Shown: positions 1 through 7,792 of the stretch, in pieces
Layout of the letters: each line of letters opens with the position of its first letter
Position numbering within the stretch: position 1 is the stretch's first letter
DNA from: Motilimonas eburnea
GTDB taxonomy: Bacteria; Pseudomonadota; Gammaproteobacteria; Enterobacterales; CBDFNC01
DNA: 34,071 nucleotides
Direction of reading: 5' to 3'
Assembly: GCF_021295345.1 (NCBI RefSeq)
Contig: NZ_JAIMJB010000033.1
Coordinates: 1-34,071 of the forward strand
Translations under genes and position numbers: made by a program
The notes under the pieces: model-generated
What the model was told of the DNA's origin: nothing
What the model saw: only the letters and a program-made list of their open reading frames with translations
Database searches by the model: none

Positions 1-2
1 CA

Positions 3-203
3 ATAGAGGAGCCATCATTTAATCGAACTACGACAAGGAAAGCGTTAGTTGCAGCTAACGCCTGGGTCTCACATTACCCGAAACTGGGTGTAAAGGGTCA
101 ATTAGGTGGGTTAATTATCCATACAAGCAATTTAAGAGGGATTCACAACGCTTGGCATTTTTGCTTTTACTGCAAATTTAGTGTTTATGGCAGAATGCTT
201 TAG
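3..203 (+). CDS. possible 3' end of an integron cassette gene (partial)
   Basis: This is the only open frame crossing the left edge. It runs without a stop from base 3 to a TAG at 201-203 and has no start in the window. The first 35 or so residues have a protein-like composition (for example TTTRKALVAANAWVSHYPKL). The rest reads into the attC site at 119-246, as often happens when a cassette gene ends inside its recombination site. I do not recognise the product. It may equally be a chance frame, because only about 115 bases lie outside the attC. Confidence 0.3.
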   Translation: MEEPSFNRTTTRKALVAANAWVSHYPKLGVKGQLGGLIIHTSNLRGIHNAWHFCFYCKFSVYGRML

Positions 204-246
204 GTTTGGGTGGAGGCGTTGTTCACCCCTTAATTGGGCGTTATGT
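119..246 (+). mobile_element. VCR-like integron attC site
   Basis: The two ends are imperfect inverted repeats. The left arm contains AATTTAAGAGGGATTCACAA and CGCTTGGC. The right arm contains GGCGTTGTTCACC, then CCTTAATTGGGCGTTATG, and pairs with the left arm when folded. The length of about 125 bp, the GAGGGATTCACAACGC block and the terminal GGGCGTTA are typical of the long Vibrio-type repeats (VCR and relatives). The R'' box reads CCATACA rather than the usual RYYYAAC, so this copy may be worn at that end. Cleavage would be expected after the G of GTTATG at about 240, placing the array and its integrase to the left of the window. Confidence 0.75.
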
Positions 247-581
247 TTAAATTTATGAAGTGTATTCGAGCAAAGATTTGTTTTCTCAAAGAGTCTGAAA
301 GTGGAAGAGCATGTATGCCAGTTGGTGCTGGTTACTCTCCTGATATTGTCGTCTTAGGCACTAAAGACTATCTAGCCGTCCGTTTTTTAGAAGTGCCAGG
401 GGATTCTCAACAAGGGCAGGAATTTATCGGATCTATCGAGTTGATGCACCCAGAGGACGTTGATTATTCGGCGTTAAGCTGTGGCGTTAAGTTTGAACTG
501 TTGGAGGGGACTAGAACAGTAGGTACTGGAAAAGTTGAAGCGGCAATGAATGGACAGCCAACAATTTTAGGCCAAACATAG
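243..581 (+). CDS. EF-Tu domain III-like small protein (cassette gene)
   Basis: This 112-residue soluble protein is chosen to start at the ATG of GTTATG, exactly at the integron recombination point; an in-frame TTG at 234 lies inside the attC and is unlikely. The sequence follows the C-terminal beta-barrel (domain III) of elongation factor Tu: an N-terminal strand with IRAKICFLKESESGR, a central PGD turn, a MHPE segment where EF-Tu has LIHPI, and the closing EGTRTVGTGKV, which matches the EGGRTVGAGVV region of EF-Tu. There is no GTPase domain, so it cannot be a translation factor itself. Small stand-alone proteins with this fold occur in bacterial accessory DNA; their role is not known to me. 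No attC is evident directly downstream, so if this is a cassette it has lost its own recombination site or is the terminal one. Confidence 0.65.
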   Translation: MFKFMKCIRAKICFLKESESGRACMPVGAGYSPDIVVLGTKDYLAVRFLEVPGDSQQGQEFIGSIELMHPEDVDYSALSCGVKFELLEGTRTVGTGKVEAAMNGQPTILGQT

Positions 582-626
582 GGGCAGCTCGCACAGCCTC
601 AAACGGCGGAGTGATGTATCATTATT

Positions 627-980
627 ATGAAGTTAATATTTAAGCTGTTCTTATCTGTTTTCTTATATATCTACAGTTTTGGGCTTGGGTGGCTCATCAG
701 CTTGAGTCCATTAGATCAACACCTTAGTGGTATGTCTGGTTTGCTATTTATGACGTCGGCAGTTACAGCGCTAACCACTCTTTGGTTAATGACTTGGAGT
801 AAGCTCATAAGACATCACTTAGGCTCAAGTGTATCTTTGATCGTCTCTTTAGTTTTGCTAGCTATTTACGCTTACCTTGGTTATCCAAAATCTATTGGCA
901 TGCTGGCTTTAACCTCTCCAGTTATTCTTGTTAGTTGCGGGTTCTTTTATTTCAATATCCGATCCAACCAAACACATTAA
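627..980 (+). CDS. small integral membrane protein, unknown function
   Basis: This 117-residue, strongly hydrophobic protein has about four predicted membrane segments (roughly residues 4-26, 36-56, 67-85 and 90-111) and short charged loops such as WSKLIRHHLG. It lies 45 bases after the EF-Tu-like gene on the same strand. I cannot assign a family. The hydrophobic pattern and protein-like composition support a real gene; no strong ribosome binding site is obvious before the ATG. An inner-membrane location is inferred from hydropathy only. Confidence 0.6.
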   Translation: MKLIFKLFLSVFLYIYSFGLGWLISLSPLDQHLSGMSGLLFMTSAVTALTTLWLMTWSKLIRHHLGSSVSLIVSLVLLAIYAYLGYPKSIGMLALTSPVILVSCGFFYFNIRSNQTH

Positions 981-1085
981 AATGAGGTAATACCCGCAAA
1001 TTTGAGAGAACTTACACCCTAGCATAGCGAATCGAACACAGTCCGATAGGTCAGGAGCGCACTAAGCAACCACCAAGGTTAATTT

Positions 1086-1520
1086 ATGTACGAAATATCA
1101 CTAACCAATGGCTTTGGCCCTATCAAGTTTGGCTTTACGCCGAGTGAAGTTAAAGCTGTGTGGGGATCTCAGCTTGTTTATGAAGATTGGATGGGCGGTA
1201 ATTTAGAAAACTTTCTCTTTTTCAGAGGGTTGCTAATTGGGTTTCGAGGAGAAGTCGAAGATCATCCATCAGAAAATGCTTATGTGTGTATGTTTCAAGT
1301 GAAAACCATACATCCACTGCTGCTTTGGGGGAAAGAAATAACGTCAGCGACGACGCAAGATATTCAAGATTTACTTAACGCCAATGACCTAAGCTTCAAG
1401 ATACTTCCAAACGGTATCGTTCAGTGTATCGGACAAGAGCTGCAATTTCATTTTAATCAATTGGGGTGCTTAGATGAGGTTTATTTTGCAAACAACCTGT
1501 TAACTGAAACCAACGAATAA
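1086..1520 (+). CDS. hypothetical soluble protein
   Basis: This 144-residue protein has no signal peptide and no membrane segment. It opens with a pattern GFGPIKFGFTPSEVKAVWG, which resembles the G-x-IKxG-x-(T/S)xxEV...G opening seen in several small bacterial domains including some immunity-type proteins, but I cannot tie it to a named family. The C-terminal half alternates hydrophobic and polar residues, consistent with beta strands. Its setting, a run of small unrelated plus-strand genes next to an integron site, is typical of accessory DNA. Function unknown; that it is a gene is fairly secure from length and composition. Confidence 0.65.
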   Translation: MYEISLTNGFGPIKFGFTPSEVKAVWGSQLVYEDWMGGNLENFLFFRGLLIGFRGEVEDHPSENAYVCMFQVKTIHPLLLWGKEITSATTQDIQDLLNANDLSFKILPNGIVQCIGQELQFHFNQLGCLDEVYFANNLLTETNE

Positions 1521-1820
1521 GACTTAGAATGCAGAAAATTTCGATGCCAGATGTTGTTGATAACGAAAATATCGTTTACTTAACATAAAGACATTATTTT
1601 ATAACATATAATCACAAGCGTTTCTCTGCTCAACGAAGTACCGAGCTCGGAATAACCTCGGGAATCTGACGTTTTGTTCTTGTTTCACGGATTATGCTTT
1701 ACCCATGTAATTGATAATGATTTACTTTTACAGAGTTATCCTGAGCCGAGGTGAGATCACTTCCCAAGAAATACGGGTAATACGCCGTTAACTTTTTTTG
1801 AACTCATAACAGGAGTAACC
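1521..1820. other. non-coding gap with palindrome and a motif repeated at the far end
   Basis: No gene is seen here. It holds a perfect 10-bp palindrome, CCGAGCTCGG (1641-1650). The segment CTCGGGAATCTGACGTTTTG (1657-1676) matches 18 of 20 bases at 32953-32972. An AGGAG ribosome binding site (about 1811-1815) serves the next gene. Confidence 0.5.
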
Positions 1821-2162
1821 ATGTACGTTGCCGTTGAAATATTTTCTTTTTTATTAGTACTTTGTGCCGTCATTATGGCTTGTTTTGCTTGGAAGCGGCT
1901 CTATACGCATTTAGATGCCCCCGGCGTCAAAATGACCTATTTTTCAATCATTAGTATTGTCGCTTTGATTTTGTTCAGCTTGTTTGGCAGCAGTCTATTG
2001 GGAATGATGTTTCTTTGGTATTTGAAACCCTTAATGACTATTGCAACGGCAATCCTATTCCTAACCGGTGCTTATGGTTTACTGAAGTTAAGCAAACACT
2101 TCATGACCCTAAACCTCAGCAAGGAAAGCCAAAGTGAAAAATTGGCCGAGCCTATGTCTTAA
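1821..2162 (+). CDS. small membrane protein, three predicted helices
   Basis: This 113-residue protein has hydrophobic segments at about residues 3-24, 40-62 and 68-90, followed by a polar C-terminal tail (SKESQSEKLAEPMS). The start ATG is preceded by a good AGGAG ribosome binding site six bases upstream, which makes this start and the gene convincing. No family is recognised. It has a long gap on each side (300 and 486 bases), so it is probably transcribed alone. Confidence 0.65.
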   Translation: MYVAVEIFSFLLVLCAVIMACFAWKRLYTHLDAPGVKMTYFSIISIVALILFSLFGSSLLGMMFLWYLKPLMTIATAILFLTGAYGLLKLSKHFMTLNLSKESQSEKLAEPMS

Positions 2163-2648
2163 GCGTTAGAGTTTCTGGTGATGTAATAAAATTTGGCGCA
2201 ACTGTTTTTCTATTCGCTGTCATGTCCACTTTTTTATTGGTGGAGCATAGAGCACGACTGGTTGCGCTCAATGATATATTGTGAAGGTTTTGGCTGTTTA
2301 AGCCTAGGTATTCCCTACCGAATAATCAGTTTGTAAATTGTTGTTTTTTATTTATTTTAGTCTATTTATTGGCCCTCAGCCAAAATTCATTGCGACTCTC
2401 TATGCTGGCAGTATCTCTTCATTCGCGATGCTTTTAATGATTAAAACGCTCGCTAACATATAAACCTAAAGTGATTCCATTAAGGCTGATCTGGTCAACT
2501 CATCGGCGATAATGGCGCCATTGAGTGGAACAGTAACAATCACAATAAAACCCAATCAATATCAAATAAAAATATATGCGAGGTTGCTGACAAACACCTG
2601 CATTGATTACTATTGAGCAACGAGTCATTTAATAAAGAGTTATAGCGT
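2163..2648. other. non-coding gap, no gene seen
   Basis: There are stops in all frames apart from shadow ORFs. The only structure noticed is a perfect 12-bp palindrome, AATGGCGCCATT, at 2511-2522, roughly 125 bases upstream of the next gene, where it could be an operator. That is a guess from position alone. Confidence 0.4.
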
Positions 2649-2936
2649 ATGAAAAAATTCAGTTTAATATTATTTTGCGTGTCTGCTGTGTTGTTCGCCA
2701 TTGCGACGCTTTTTGGGTTGATTGGTCTCGGCGGAATCGCTGTCAATGTAACAGGTGGAGGTGGGTCAACGGCTGCGGCAGATTGGTACTTGGACATGAG
2801 CGTTTACCCTTTCTGGACGTCCGTCGTATTATTTATCTTGAGTATGCTAATTCGCCTTTCGCATCGCGCGCAAACCAAGGCAACGCCCCCTGACAGCAAC
2901 AGTGAGGAAGTGTCTAAAGAAGTAGGATCCGCGTGA
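2649..2936 (+). CDS. small membrane protein, two predicted helices
   Basis: This 95-residue protein has an N-terminal hydrophobic segment (about residues 5-33) that could be a signal anchor, a short Gly-rich loop (NVTGGGGSTAAADWY), a second helix (about 53-68) and a charged, Ser/Glu-rich tail. A weak AAAGAG ribosome binding site precedes the ATG. Both termini are predicted on the same side, probably cytoplasmic. No family is recognised. An 85-residue minus-strand frame overlaps it but lacks credible features. Confidence 0.6.
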   Translation: MKKFSLILFCVSAVLFAIATLFGLIGLGGIAVNVTGGGGSTAAADWYLDMSVYPFWTSVVLFILSMLIRLSHRAQTKATPPDSNSEEVSKEVGSA

Positions 2937-3254
2937 TGATTTGAGGGGCCCTTCGCTTTTAGTTGTCCATTTCTCAACCTGTTTCAGAGTGACGCTGTAA
3001 CCCTTCACATAGCGAGTAGTCTATTAAATGAGCAGGTGGTGCTCTTCGTTTAATAAACTGGGACGGAATATAGCATCGCGAGTTGAGGGATTTCCTCGCT
3101 TATCTTTATACTAGCTAGATCAGCTCAAATCTATGCTGGCCACTTAATGTGTAGCCTCCATGGATCCTCATACTGTTTCTCTAGGTTATCAAAGATACTA
3201 CTGCACGCTCATCACGTTAGCGCGAATGCGGCCCTAACAACTCGAGTTGTTCTG
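2937..3254. other. non-coding gap between convergent genes, with two inverted repeats
   Basis: This gap separates the plus-strand gene ending at 2936 from the minus-strand Sel1 gene. It holds an imperfect stem-loop at 3023-3054 (ATTAAA and GAGCA pairing with TGCTC and TTTAAT) and a perfect 16-bp palindrome, AACAACTCGAGTTGTT, at 3236-3251, just beyond the Sel1 stop codon. Neither is followed by a T-run, so they are not classical terminators. Confidence 0.45.
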
Positions 3255-4667
3255 CTAAAATGCATCTAGCTCTTGATCCGTGTGTTTTTCCTTCAAATAC
3301 AGCGCTTGTTCCAGTTTCAACTGCAATACTTCGAGGCGATCAGTTAATTGAGTACTCAGCTGGATGTCGCCGTTTTCCAATGTGATTAAACTGATTTGGG
3401 TGCCGTCTTCTTTTTGCCAAATGCTGGCATCTTCTTGCTTTTCAACTGGGGAGCCGTGTTTCTTGCTGATCTTAATAGCCAGTTTTTCATAGCTCGCTTT
3501 ATTTGAAAATGTATAGTGCGAGTTGATAAAGCGGTTGTTACTGTCAAAAACAAATTCCATGTATTTTGCATTAGGGAAAAACCGCGTTACATCAAATGTC
3601 ACGATGGAGTATTCATCGGCGGCTTTATCACTTGTTAGTTTTGCGCCTTTGCTGGAAAGCGCCGCGATAAATTCCGATTTTTTACCACAGCGAAGCACCA
3701 CACCAAATAAGGTTTCATCGCCTAACAAGCAGCCCAAGGTATTTCTATTTGGTAAGGTATCAGCTGGCGCTATCTCAGCAAGGGTGTAACCGTTAAAAAA
3801 CCTAGGAAGTGGCTGCCCCTTTTTATGAACACCTGAGCGTTTGTATAGAGCCCGTGCATACGCTTTGTCTTGTTTCACCCCATCGCCATATGAATAAAGA
3901 TAAGCCAGGTTTGAAAAGCCATATTCCTCACCTAAATATGCCGCTTCTAAGTAGTATTGATAGGCTTTGTTGTAGTCTTGCTTTACGCCTCGGCCCTTTT
4001 CGTATAAATAGCCCATGGCATTGATGGCAATTGCGTCATTTTTTTCCGCTGCCATTCGATAAAACGCCATCGCGTTAATGTATAAATCCTTAGACGTTGG
4101 ATATAGTTGAGTGTGATAAGGGAACTCATCTGGGTGTTCGACGGCGCGTTCAAGTAATGCACCCGCTAGAACTTGCGACTGGGTGTGATCTAACACTGCG
4201 GCTTGAGAATAAAACCGAAAGGCGTAGTCCATATCCACCTTGTCATCTCCATAACCAAAATGGTAAATACGCGCAATGCGATAGTAGGCAACAGCATACT
4301 TTTGTTGGGCCGCCTCTGTATACCACTTCTTGGCTTGCAACCAGCTTTGTTCTACTCCCCTACCATACTGATAAGCATCCCCCAGATTAAACTGCCCTCG
4401 TCGGTCACCCAAGTCTGCTGATTGTCGATATAAATCAGCTGCGAGGTTGACGTCTTTTTTAACACCCAAGCCATTGGCGTAAAGATAACCTAAAAGGCTC
4501 ATTGCTTTGGGATGTTTGGTTTTGCTTAACTCGTCAAGAACCGAAAAGGCTTGTTGATATTCTTTGTTATTCACTGCCTCATACGCCTGCTGGTAGCGTG
4601 AATCAGACTCTGACGAGAGGGTAATAGAGCTGAAAACAAGAGCAAAAAAAATTACGATCCATTTCAT
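3255..4667 (-). CDS. secreted Sel1-repeat (SLR) protein
   Basis: This 470-residue protein has a signal peptide (about residues 1-18, hydrophobic core WIVIFFALVFSSITL). After it come at least five Sel1-like repeats: about residues 54-88 (GYLYANGLGVKKD), 91-122 (GDAYQYGRGVEQS), 126-158 (ARIYHFGYGDD), 214-247 (GYLYEKGRGVKQD) and 250-278 (AYLYSYGDGVKQD). Each repeat shows the family pattern of a Gly-x-Gly turn followed by A-x-x-(Y/L)-Y-x-x-A. A non-repeat C-terminal domain (about 300-470) with two Cys follows. SLR proteins are periplasmic or outer-membrane-linked scaffolds for protein contacts. The neighbours give no partner, and it is separated from the biosynthetic operon by the small membrane gene at 4982-5416. 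Confidence 0.85.
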   Translation of the reverse strand: MKWIVIFFALVFSSITLSSESDSRYQQAYEAVNNKEYQQAFSVLDELSKTKHPKAMSLLGYLYANGLGVKKDVNLAADLYRQSADLGDRRGQFNLGDAYQYGRGVEQSWLQAKKWYTEAAQQKYAVAYYRIARIYHFGYGDDKVDMDYAFRFYSQAAVLDHTQSQVLAGALLERAVEHPDEFPYHTQLYPTSKDLYINAMAFYRMAAEKNDAIAINAMGYLYEKGRGVKQDYNKAYQYYLEAAYLGEEYGFSNLAYLYSYGDGVKQDKAYARALYKRSGVHKKGQPLPRFFNGYTLAEIAPADTLPNRNTLGCLLGDETLFGVVLRCGKKSEFIAALSSKGAKLTSDKAADEYSIVTFDVTRFFPNAKYMEFVFDSNNRFINSHYTFSNKASYEKLAIKISKKHGSPVEKQEDASIWQKEDGTQISLITLENGDIQLSTQLTDRLEVLQLKLEQALYLKEKHTDQELDAF

Positions 4668-4981
4668 AAAGTTGTCTCAGGCGTGGTAAAACCAAAACGA
4701 TAGGATAACCGTTTTTGGCATGATTGTTAAATTCAACACACACCCATAACAAGGTGGTTACAAGCATGCTGTTCGAGCTTGCCTGTTAACCTTGCATGGA
4801 ACTAACACAAGAGGGGCTGGGGATGAGCAAAATGAATGGGCAAAAAACTTGTTTGAAAACAGGCCGGACTCAACCATCATCGTACGTTGTCAAAGGCGCG
4901 GCCCTCCTGAACTAATACACCTGAGCCATGGTTTTGCTAATGCAGGGATTTCAACGCGCCTCATTCACTTGGCGGGTTGGC
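4668..4981. other. non-coding gap with an attC-like inverted repeat
   Basis: No convincing gene. A plus-strand frame here (from a TTG at 4792) has poor composition and no ribosome binding site. An imperfect inverted repeat at 4750-4794 (CAAGGT...CAAGC pairing with GCTTG...ACCTTG), preceded by CATAAC, has some resemblance to a short integron attC but lacks a proper R' box. Confidence 0.4.
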
Positions 4982-5416
4982 TTACTCTTTAAAATTGTAT
5001 CTAGTTTCATGAAACACTTTAATCAATTGCTCAAATTGCTCTTTTGAATTTGAGTAATCAATAATGCCTTTATTACCGGTCGATTTTTCTATTTCGAGGG
5101 CATAGTTCTTCGTTTTTAAGAAGTTAAACATAAAACCAAGGGCCCCCATCAATACAGGGATGCCCCATTTATATATCAGGCCAGCTATCGGGTTGGGCTC
5201 TGCCAAGACAAAAAACATGCCTAAAATGGGGTAAAACAGCAAGGTAATGAACAACACAATCAAGGCACCGATGGATCCATTAATCACTTTCCTTTTGGTG
5301 TCATTTTCAATCAGGTACAGGCGGGAAACCTTATCGATAGGCTCTTTGTTGCCTTTGTAGGTAAACTCAGCGGCGGTTAGCTGGTAGCCTTTATCTTGAT
5401 AAATTACGTCACTCAT
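4982..5416 (-). CDS. small membrane protein, DUF6232-like architecture
   Basis: This 144-residue protein has a soluble N-terminal strand-rich part (about residues 1-45, with IYQDKGYQLTAAEFTYKG), two adjacent membrane helices (about 48-72 and 80-98) and a short basic/acidic C-terminal part. This arrangement, with a short beta-rich start followed by a helical hairpin, recalls the DUF6232-type family, but the assignment is from memory of architecture and is tentative. The gene lies 170 bases downstream of the thioesterase gene on the same strand, beyond a strong hairpin, so it is probably not part of the biosynthetic operon. Function unknown. Confidence 0.65.
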   Translation of the reverse strand: MSDVIYQDKGYQLTAAEFTYKGNKEPIDKVSRLYLIENDTKRKVINGSIGALIVLFITLLFYPILGMFFVLAEPNPIAGLIYKWGIPVLMGALGFMFNFLKTKNYALEIEKSTGNKGIIDYSNSKEQFEQLIKVFHETRYNFKE

Positions 5417-5548
5417 TTCATTTCCTTATTTTTATAAACTCTGCATCGACCAACTGAGCTAAATATCAACTAAACCATTGAATTTAAATAAGTCTACAGA
5501 CTTTCATTATTTATAGAAATGAATATCACCATTTTTTATGACCTAAGC

Positions 5549-5571
5549 GGCGCAAGCGCCCTGCTTGCGCC
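5549..5571 (-). terminator. strong hairpin downstream of the biosynthetic operon
   Basis: Perfect 9-bp inverted repeat, GGCGCAAGC and GCTTGCGCC with a 5-base loop, 15 bases past the thioesterase stop codon. There is no clear T-run on the minus strand after the stem, so it may act as a weak terminator or as an mRNA 3'-end stabiliser. Its place at the end of the last operon gene supports an end-of-transcript role. Confidence 0.5.
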
Positions 5572-5586
5572 CAAAGGGGGTGTCCA

Positions 5587-6354
5587 TCAGCAAGTAGCCA
5601 GCTCTGCTGTTAAAATCGAAGCCAACTTAGTTGCCACCGCTTTTATCACCAGCGATTTATGGGTTTCAATAAAGAAATGGCCACCATCAAAGATGACGTG
5701 GCTGACTGCACCGTCAAAATGCAGCTGCCAGTCGTGTAAGTCCTCTAACGGCACACCGCCGTCGTGCTGCCCACCTAAGATGGTTAAGTCACATGATAGT
5801 GCGGGTTTCATTTCACTTTGGTGGTTTTCAACCATGGTGAAATCTGCCCTCAGCATAGGCAGTAACATTTCCATAAAATCTTCATTATTCAGCACTTCTT
5901 CTGGGGTGCCGCCAAACGAGCGCAGCTTTTCAATAAAGGCGGCTTGCGGCAACTGGTGGATGGGAGAGTCTGTATTCTTGTAATGGGGCGCGCGCGAGCC
6001 AGAGGCAAAAAAATGTACCGGCAAAGGCCACTGCTGATGGCGAAAATACTGAACTAATTCAAAGCCTAATCGGCTGCCAAAACTATGTCCTAAAATGGCA
6101 TAAGGCAGATTTAGATGAGGCTTCATTTGCGCCGCCAAATCTTCTACCAATTGGGTTAAATCCGTATAAGGCGACTCGGCTAAGCGCATCCCCCTGCCCG
6201 GCAATTGTACCGCCACCAGCTCAACCTCATTAGGGAGATGTTCGGCAAATGGTAAATAGGTGGCACTGCTGCCCCCAGCGTATGAAAGACAAAATAATCT
6301 TAAACGCGCCTTGGCGTTAGGTTTAGGGACATGAAACCAAGGTTGGTTCATCAT
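5587..6354 (-). CDS. type II (editing) thioesterase of the PKS/NRPS pathway
   Basis: This 255-residue alpha/beta hydrolase is of the length usual for external type II thioesterases. These enzymes free stalled or mis-primed carrier proteins by hydrolysing wrong acyl groups. Visible signatures are LSYAGGSSATY near the N-terminus, PGRGMRL (residues 52-58), the nucleophile motif GHSFG with Ser91, the Asp198 region (GGQHDGGVP) and GGHFF with catalytic His226. The start ATG has an AAGGAAAT ribosome binding site upstream; a second Met follows directly. It is the last gene of the operon, 60 bases after the MFS gene. Because the last NRPS has no integrated thioesterase, this enzyme could also take part in product release, but its sequence looks like the editing class. 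Confidence 0.92.
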   Translation of the reverse strand: MMNQPWFHVPKPNAKARLRLFCLSYAGGSSATYLPFAEHLPNEVELVAVQLPGRGMRLAESPYTDLTQLVEDLAAQMKPHLNLPYAILGHSFGSRLGFELVQYFRHQQWPLPVHFFASGSRAPHYKNTDSPIHQLPQAAFIEKLRSFGGTPEEVLNNEDFMEMLLPMLRADFTMVENHQSEMKPALSCDLTILGGQHDGGVPLEDLHDWQLHFDGAVSHVIFDGGHFFIETHKSLVIKAVATKLASILTAELATC

Positions 6355-6414
6355 TCAACATTTCCTTATTTTCAATAATCATCTTCAGTCAATTAAGGCT
6401 CTGATCTCAATGAG

Positions 6415-7722
6415 TTATACGTATGACGCTTGGCGTTCGCTCAATCCTTGCTCGTCATTAGCGAGTTCGATGGCAGGAATCGCCCCCATTCTTCTCACTG
6501 TGGGCAAACATAAACCAATAAAAGCGCAAGCCATAATGAAACTGCCTGCGACCATAACGACCCTTTCAACGCCATAGCCTTGGTTAAAATACCCTGCAAT
6601 CACGCCCGATAGTGGCATCAAGCCTAAAATACAAAACATCAACACCGACATCACCCGCCCCATGTATTCACTGGGAGTACGCAATTGGAACCAAGTGGTG
6701 CCGGCTATCATAATAAAGCCGGTGGCAACGCCAATCAGGCAGAGACAAAGGCCAACTAAACTAGACGTAGAGCTGATCACTCCTAGAGAGAGCAAGCAGC
6801 CGCCCGACACTAAATCGCCGAGCAAGACATAAACTCCTAATTGTGCCGGCTGTGGCCGCAGCCAAATAGCAATGCCTGCGCCGATTAAGGTGCCAACCCC
6901 AATCAAGGCGTATAAGGTGCCATAGCCCGCCTCGGTAAGTCCTAAATGCAATTTGGCAATTAAAGGCAGCGCCGCCAGTAGCGGCCCGTGCATAAAAAAC
7001 GAAATCAAAATTAAGTAGGCCAGAACTAATCTGATGCCCTTATCTAGCCAACAAAATTGAATACCTTGAAACACCAGCGTAAATACCCCTGCCGGTTTAC
7101 TGATGACAGGCTTTATCTTGATCCAATAAAGCAGCGAAATAGACACCAAAACCAGCAAGGCATCGACTAAAAAAGCCAGCGCCAAACTACTGGCGTCATA
7201 TTGCGTCACATCCACTTGATTTAAGTAGCGCATCAACCAAATCAGCCAGCCGGCTACTAAGGGGCCAGCAATTTGCGCCAATTGCGATGTGCCCATCACG
7301 ATGCCGTTGGCTAACCCTAGCTCTTCCTCTTTACATATTGATGGCAAGATCGACTGGCTAGCCGGAATGCCAAAAGCACCGAGCGTGCCCAGTACAGAGC
7401 CAAATAAACACAACAGTGCGATAGGCGTAAACTGAAAATACACGCAACTGGCTAAGGCGAGCATCACCAGCATCGCCACTTGCCTTGAGCGTAATAACAC
7501 CCGAAGCGGTGACCAGCGGTCGGCTAACGCCCCGCCAAACAGAATAAAAAAGCCGTGAGGCAGGCTAAAACTTGCCATCACCACCGACATTAAAAATGCG
7601 TCATCTTGGGTTTGATTGAGTACCAACCAAGGCAGAGCGACCAAGGTAAAATAGGCGCCCAATTGCGCCGTTGAGGTACTGGCCCAATGCAGCATAAAGT
7701 TTTTGTTTTGCAGTAACGACAT
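6415..7722 (-). CDS. MFS exporter, probable product efflux and self-protection
   Basis: This 12-helix major facilitator resembles the drug/siderophore exporters of the EntS-type branch (MFS_3). MFS motif A is visible as GGALADRWSPLRVL between helices 2 and 3, and the rest is alternating hydrophobic helices with a long central cytoplasmic loop. I chose the ATG at 7722 (435 residues). An in-frame TTG at 7758 would add 12 residues but lies inside the perfect hairpin at 7748-7768 and is spaced badly from any ribosome binding site. It sits within the operon between the secreted CxxCH protein and the thioesterase, so export of the lipopeptide is the natural inference; substrate and energy coupling (proton antiport) are inferred from the family. 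Confidence 0.9.
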   Translation of the reverse strand: MSLLQNKNFMLHWASTSTAQLGAYFTLVALPWLVLNQTQDDAFLMSVVMASFSLPHGFFILFGGALADRWSPLRVLLRSRQVAMLVMLALASCVYFQFTPIALLCLFGSVLGTLGAFGIPASQSILPSICKEEELGLANGIVMGTSQLAQIAGPLVAGWLIWLMRYLNQVDVTQYDASSLALAFLVDALLVLVSISLLYWIKIKPVISKPAGVFTLVFQGIQFCWLDKGIRLVLAYLILISFFMHGPLLAALPLIAKLHLGLTEAGYGTLYALIGVGTLIGAGIAIWLRPQPAQLGVYVLLGDLVSGGCLLSLGVISSTSSLVGLCLCLIGVATGFIMIAGTTWFQLRTPSEYMGRVMSVLMFCILGLMPLSGVIAGYFNQGYGVERVVMVAGSFIMACAFIGLCLPTVRRMGAIPAIELANDEQGLSERQASYV

Positions 7723-7747
7723 CACAGTCCCATTAGCTAATAAATCA

Positions 7748-7768
7748 GCAAGGGGCAAAGCCCCTTGC
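7748..7768 (-). other. intercistronic hairpin
   Basis: Perfect 9-bp stem, GCAAGGGGC and GCCCCTTGC with a 3-base loop, between the CxxCH protein gene and the exporter gene. The bases after it on the minus strand (TGATTTATTAG) are not a good T-run, so it could attenuate or stabilise the message within the operon rather than end it. Confidence 0.45.
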
Positions 7769-7792
7769 TTTCAGACCAAGTTTGACTTGATG

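Noticed and set aside
4748-4794. CATAAC followed by an inverted repeat (CAAGGT..CAAGC with GCTTG..ACCTTG), looking like a short attC that could close a cassette beginning at the left attC
   Set aside because: The R' box would be GTTAACC, which breaks GTTRRRY, and the spacers of the two arms are very unequal. The unit would also be about 4.5 kb with several genes on both strands.
4792-4992. 66-residue plus-strand ORF between the Sel1 gene and the small membrane gene
   Set aside because: TTG start without a ribosome binding site, composition not protein-like, and it overlaps the end of a better minus-strand gene.
5519-5983. 154-residue plus-strand ORF opposite the thioesterase gene
   Set aside because: It is antisense to a gene with full catalytic motifs and shows Ser/Cys/Trp-rich shadow composition.
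7723-7758. TTG start adding 12 residues to the MFS exporter
   Set aside because: The TTG lies inside a perfect hairpin and its nearest ribosome binding site is only about two bases away. The ATG at 7722 fits the family's usual N-terminus better.
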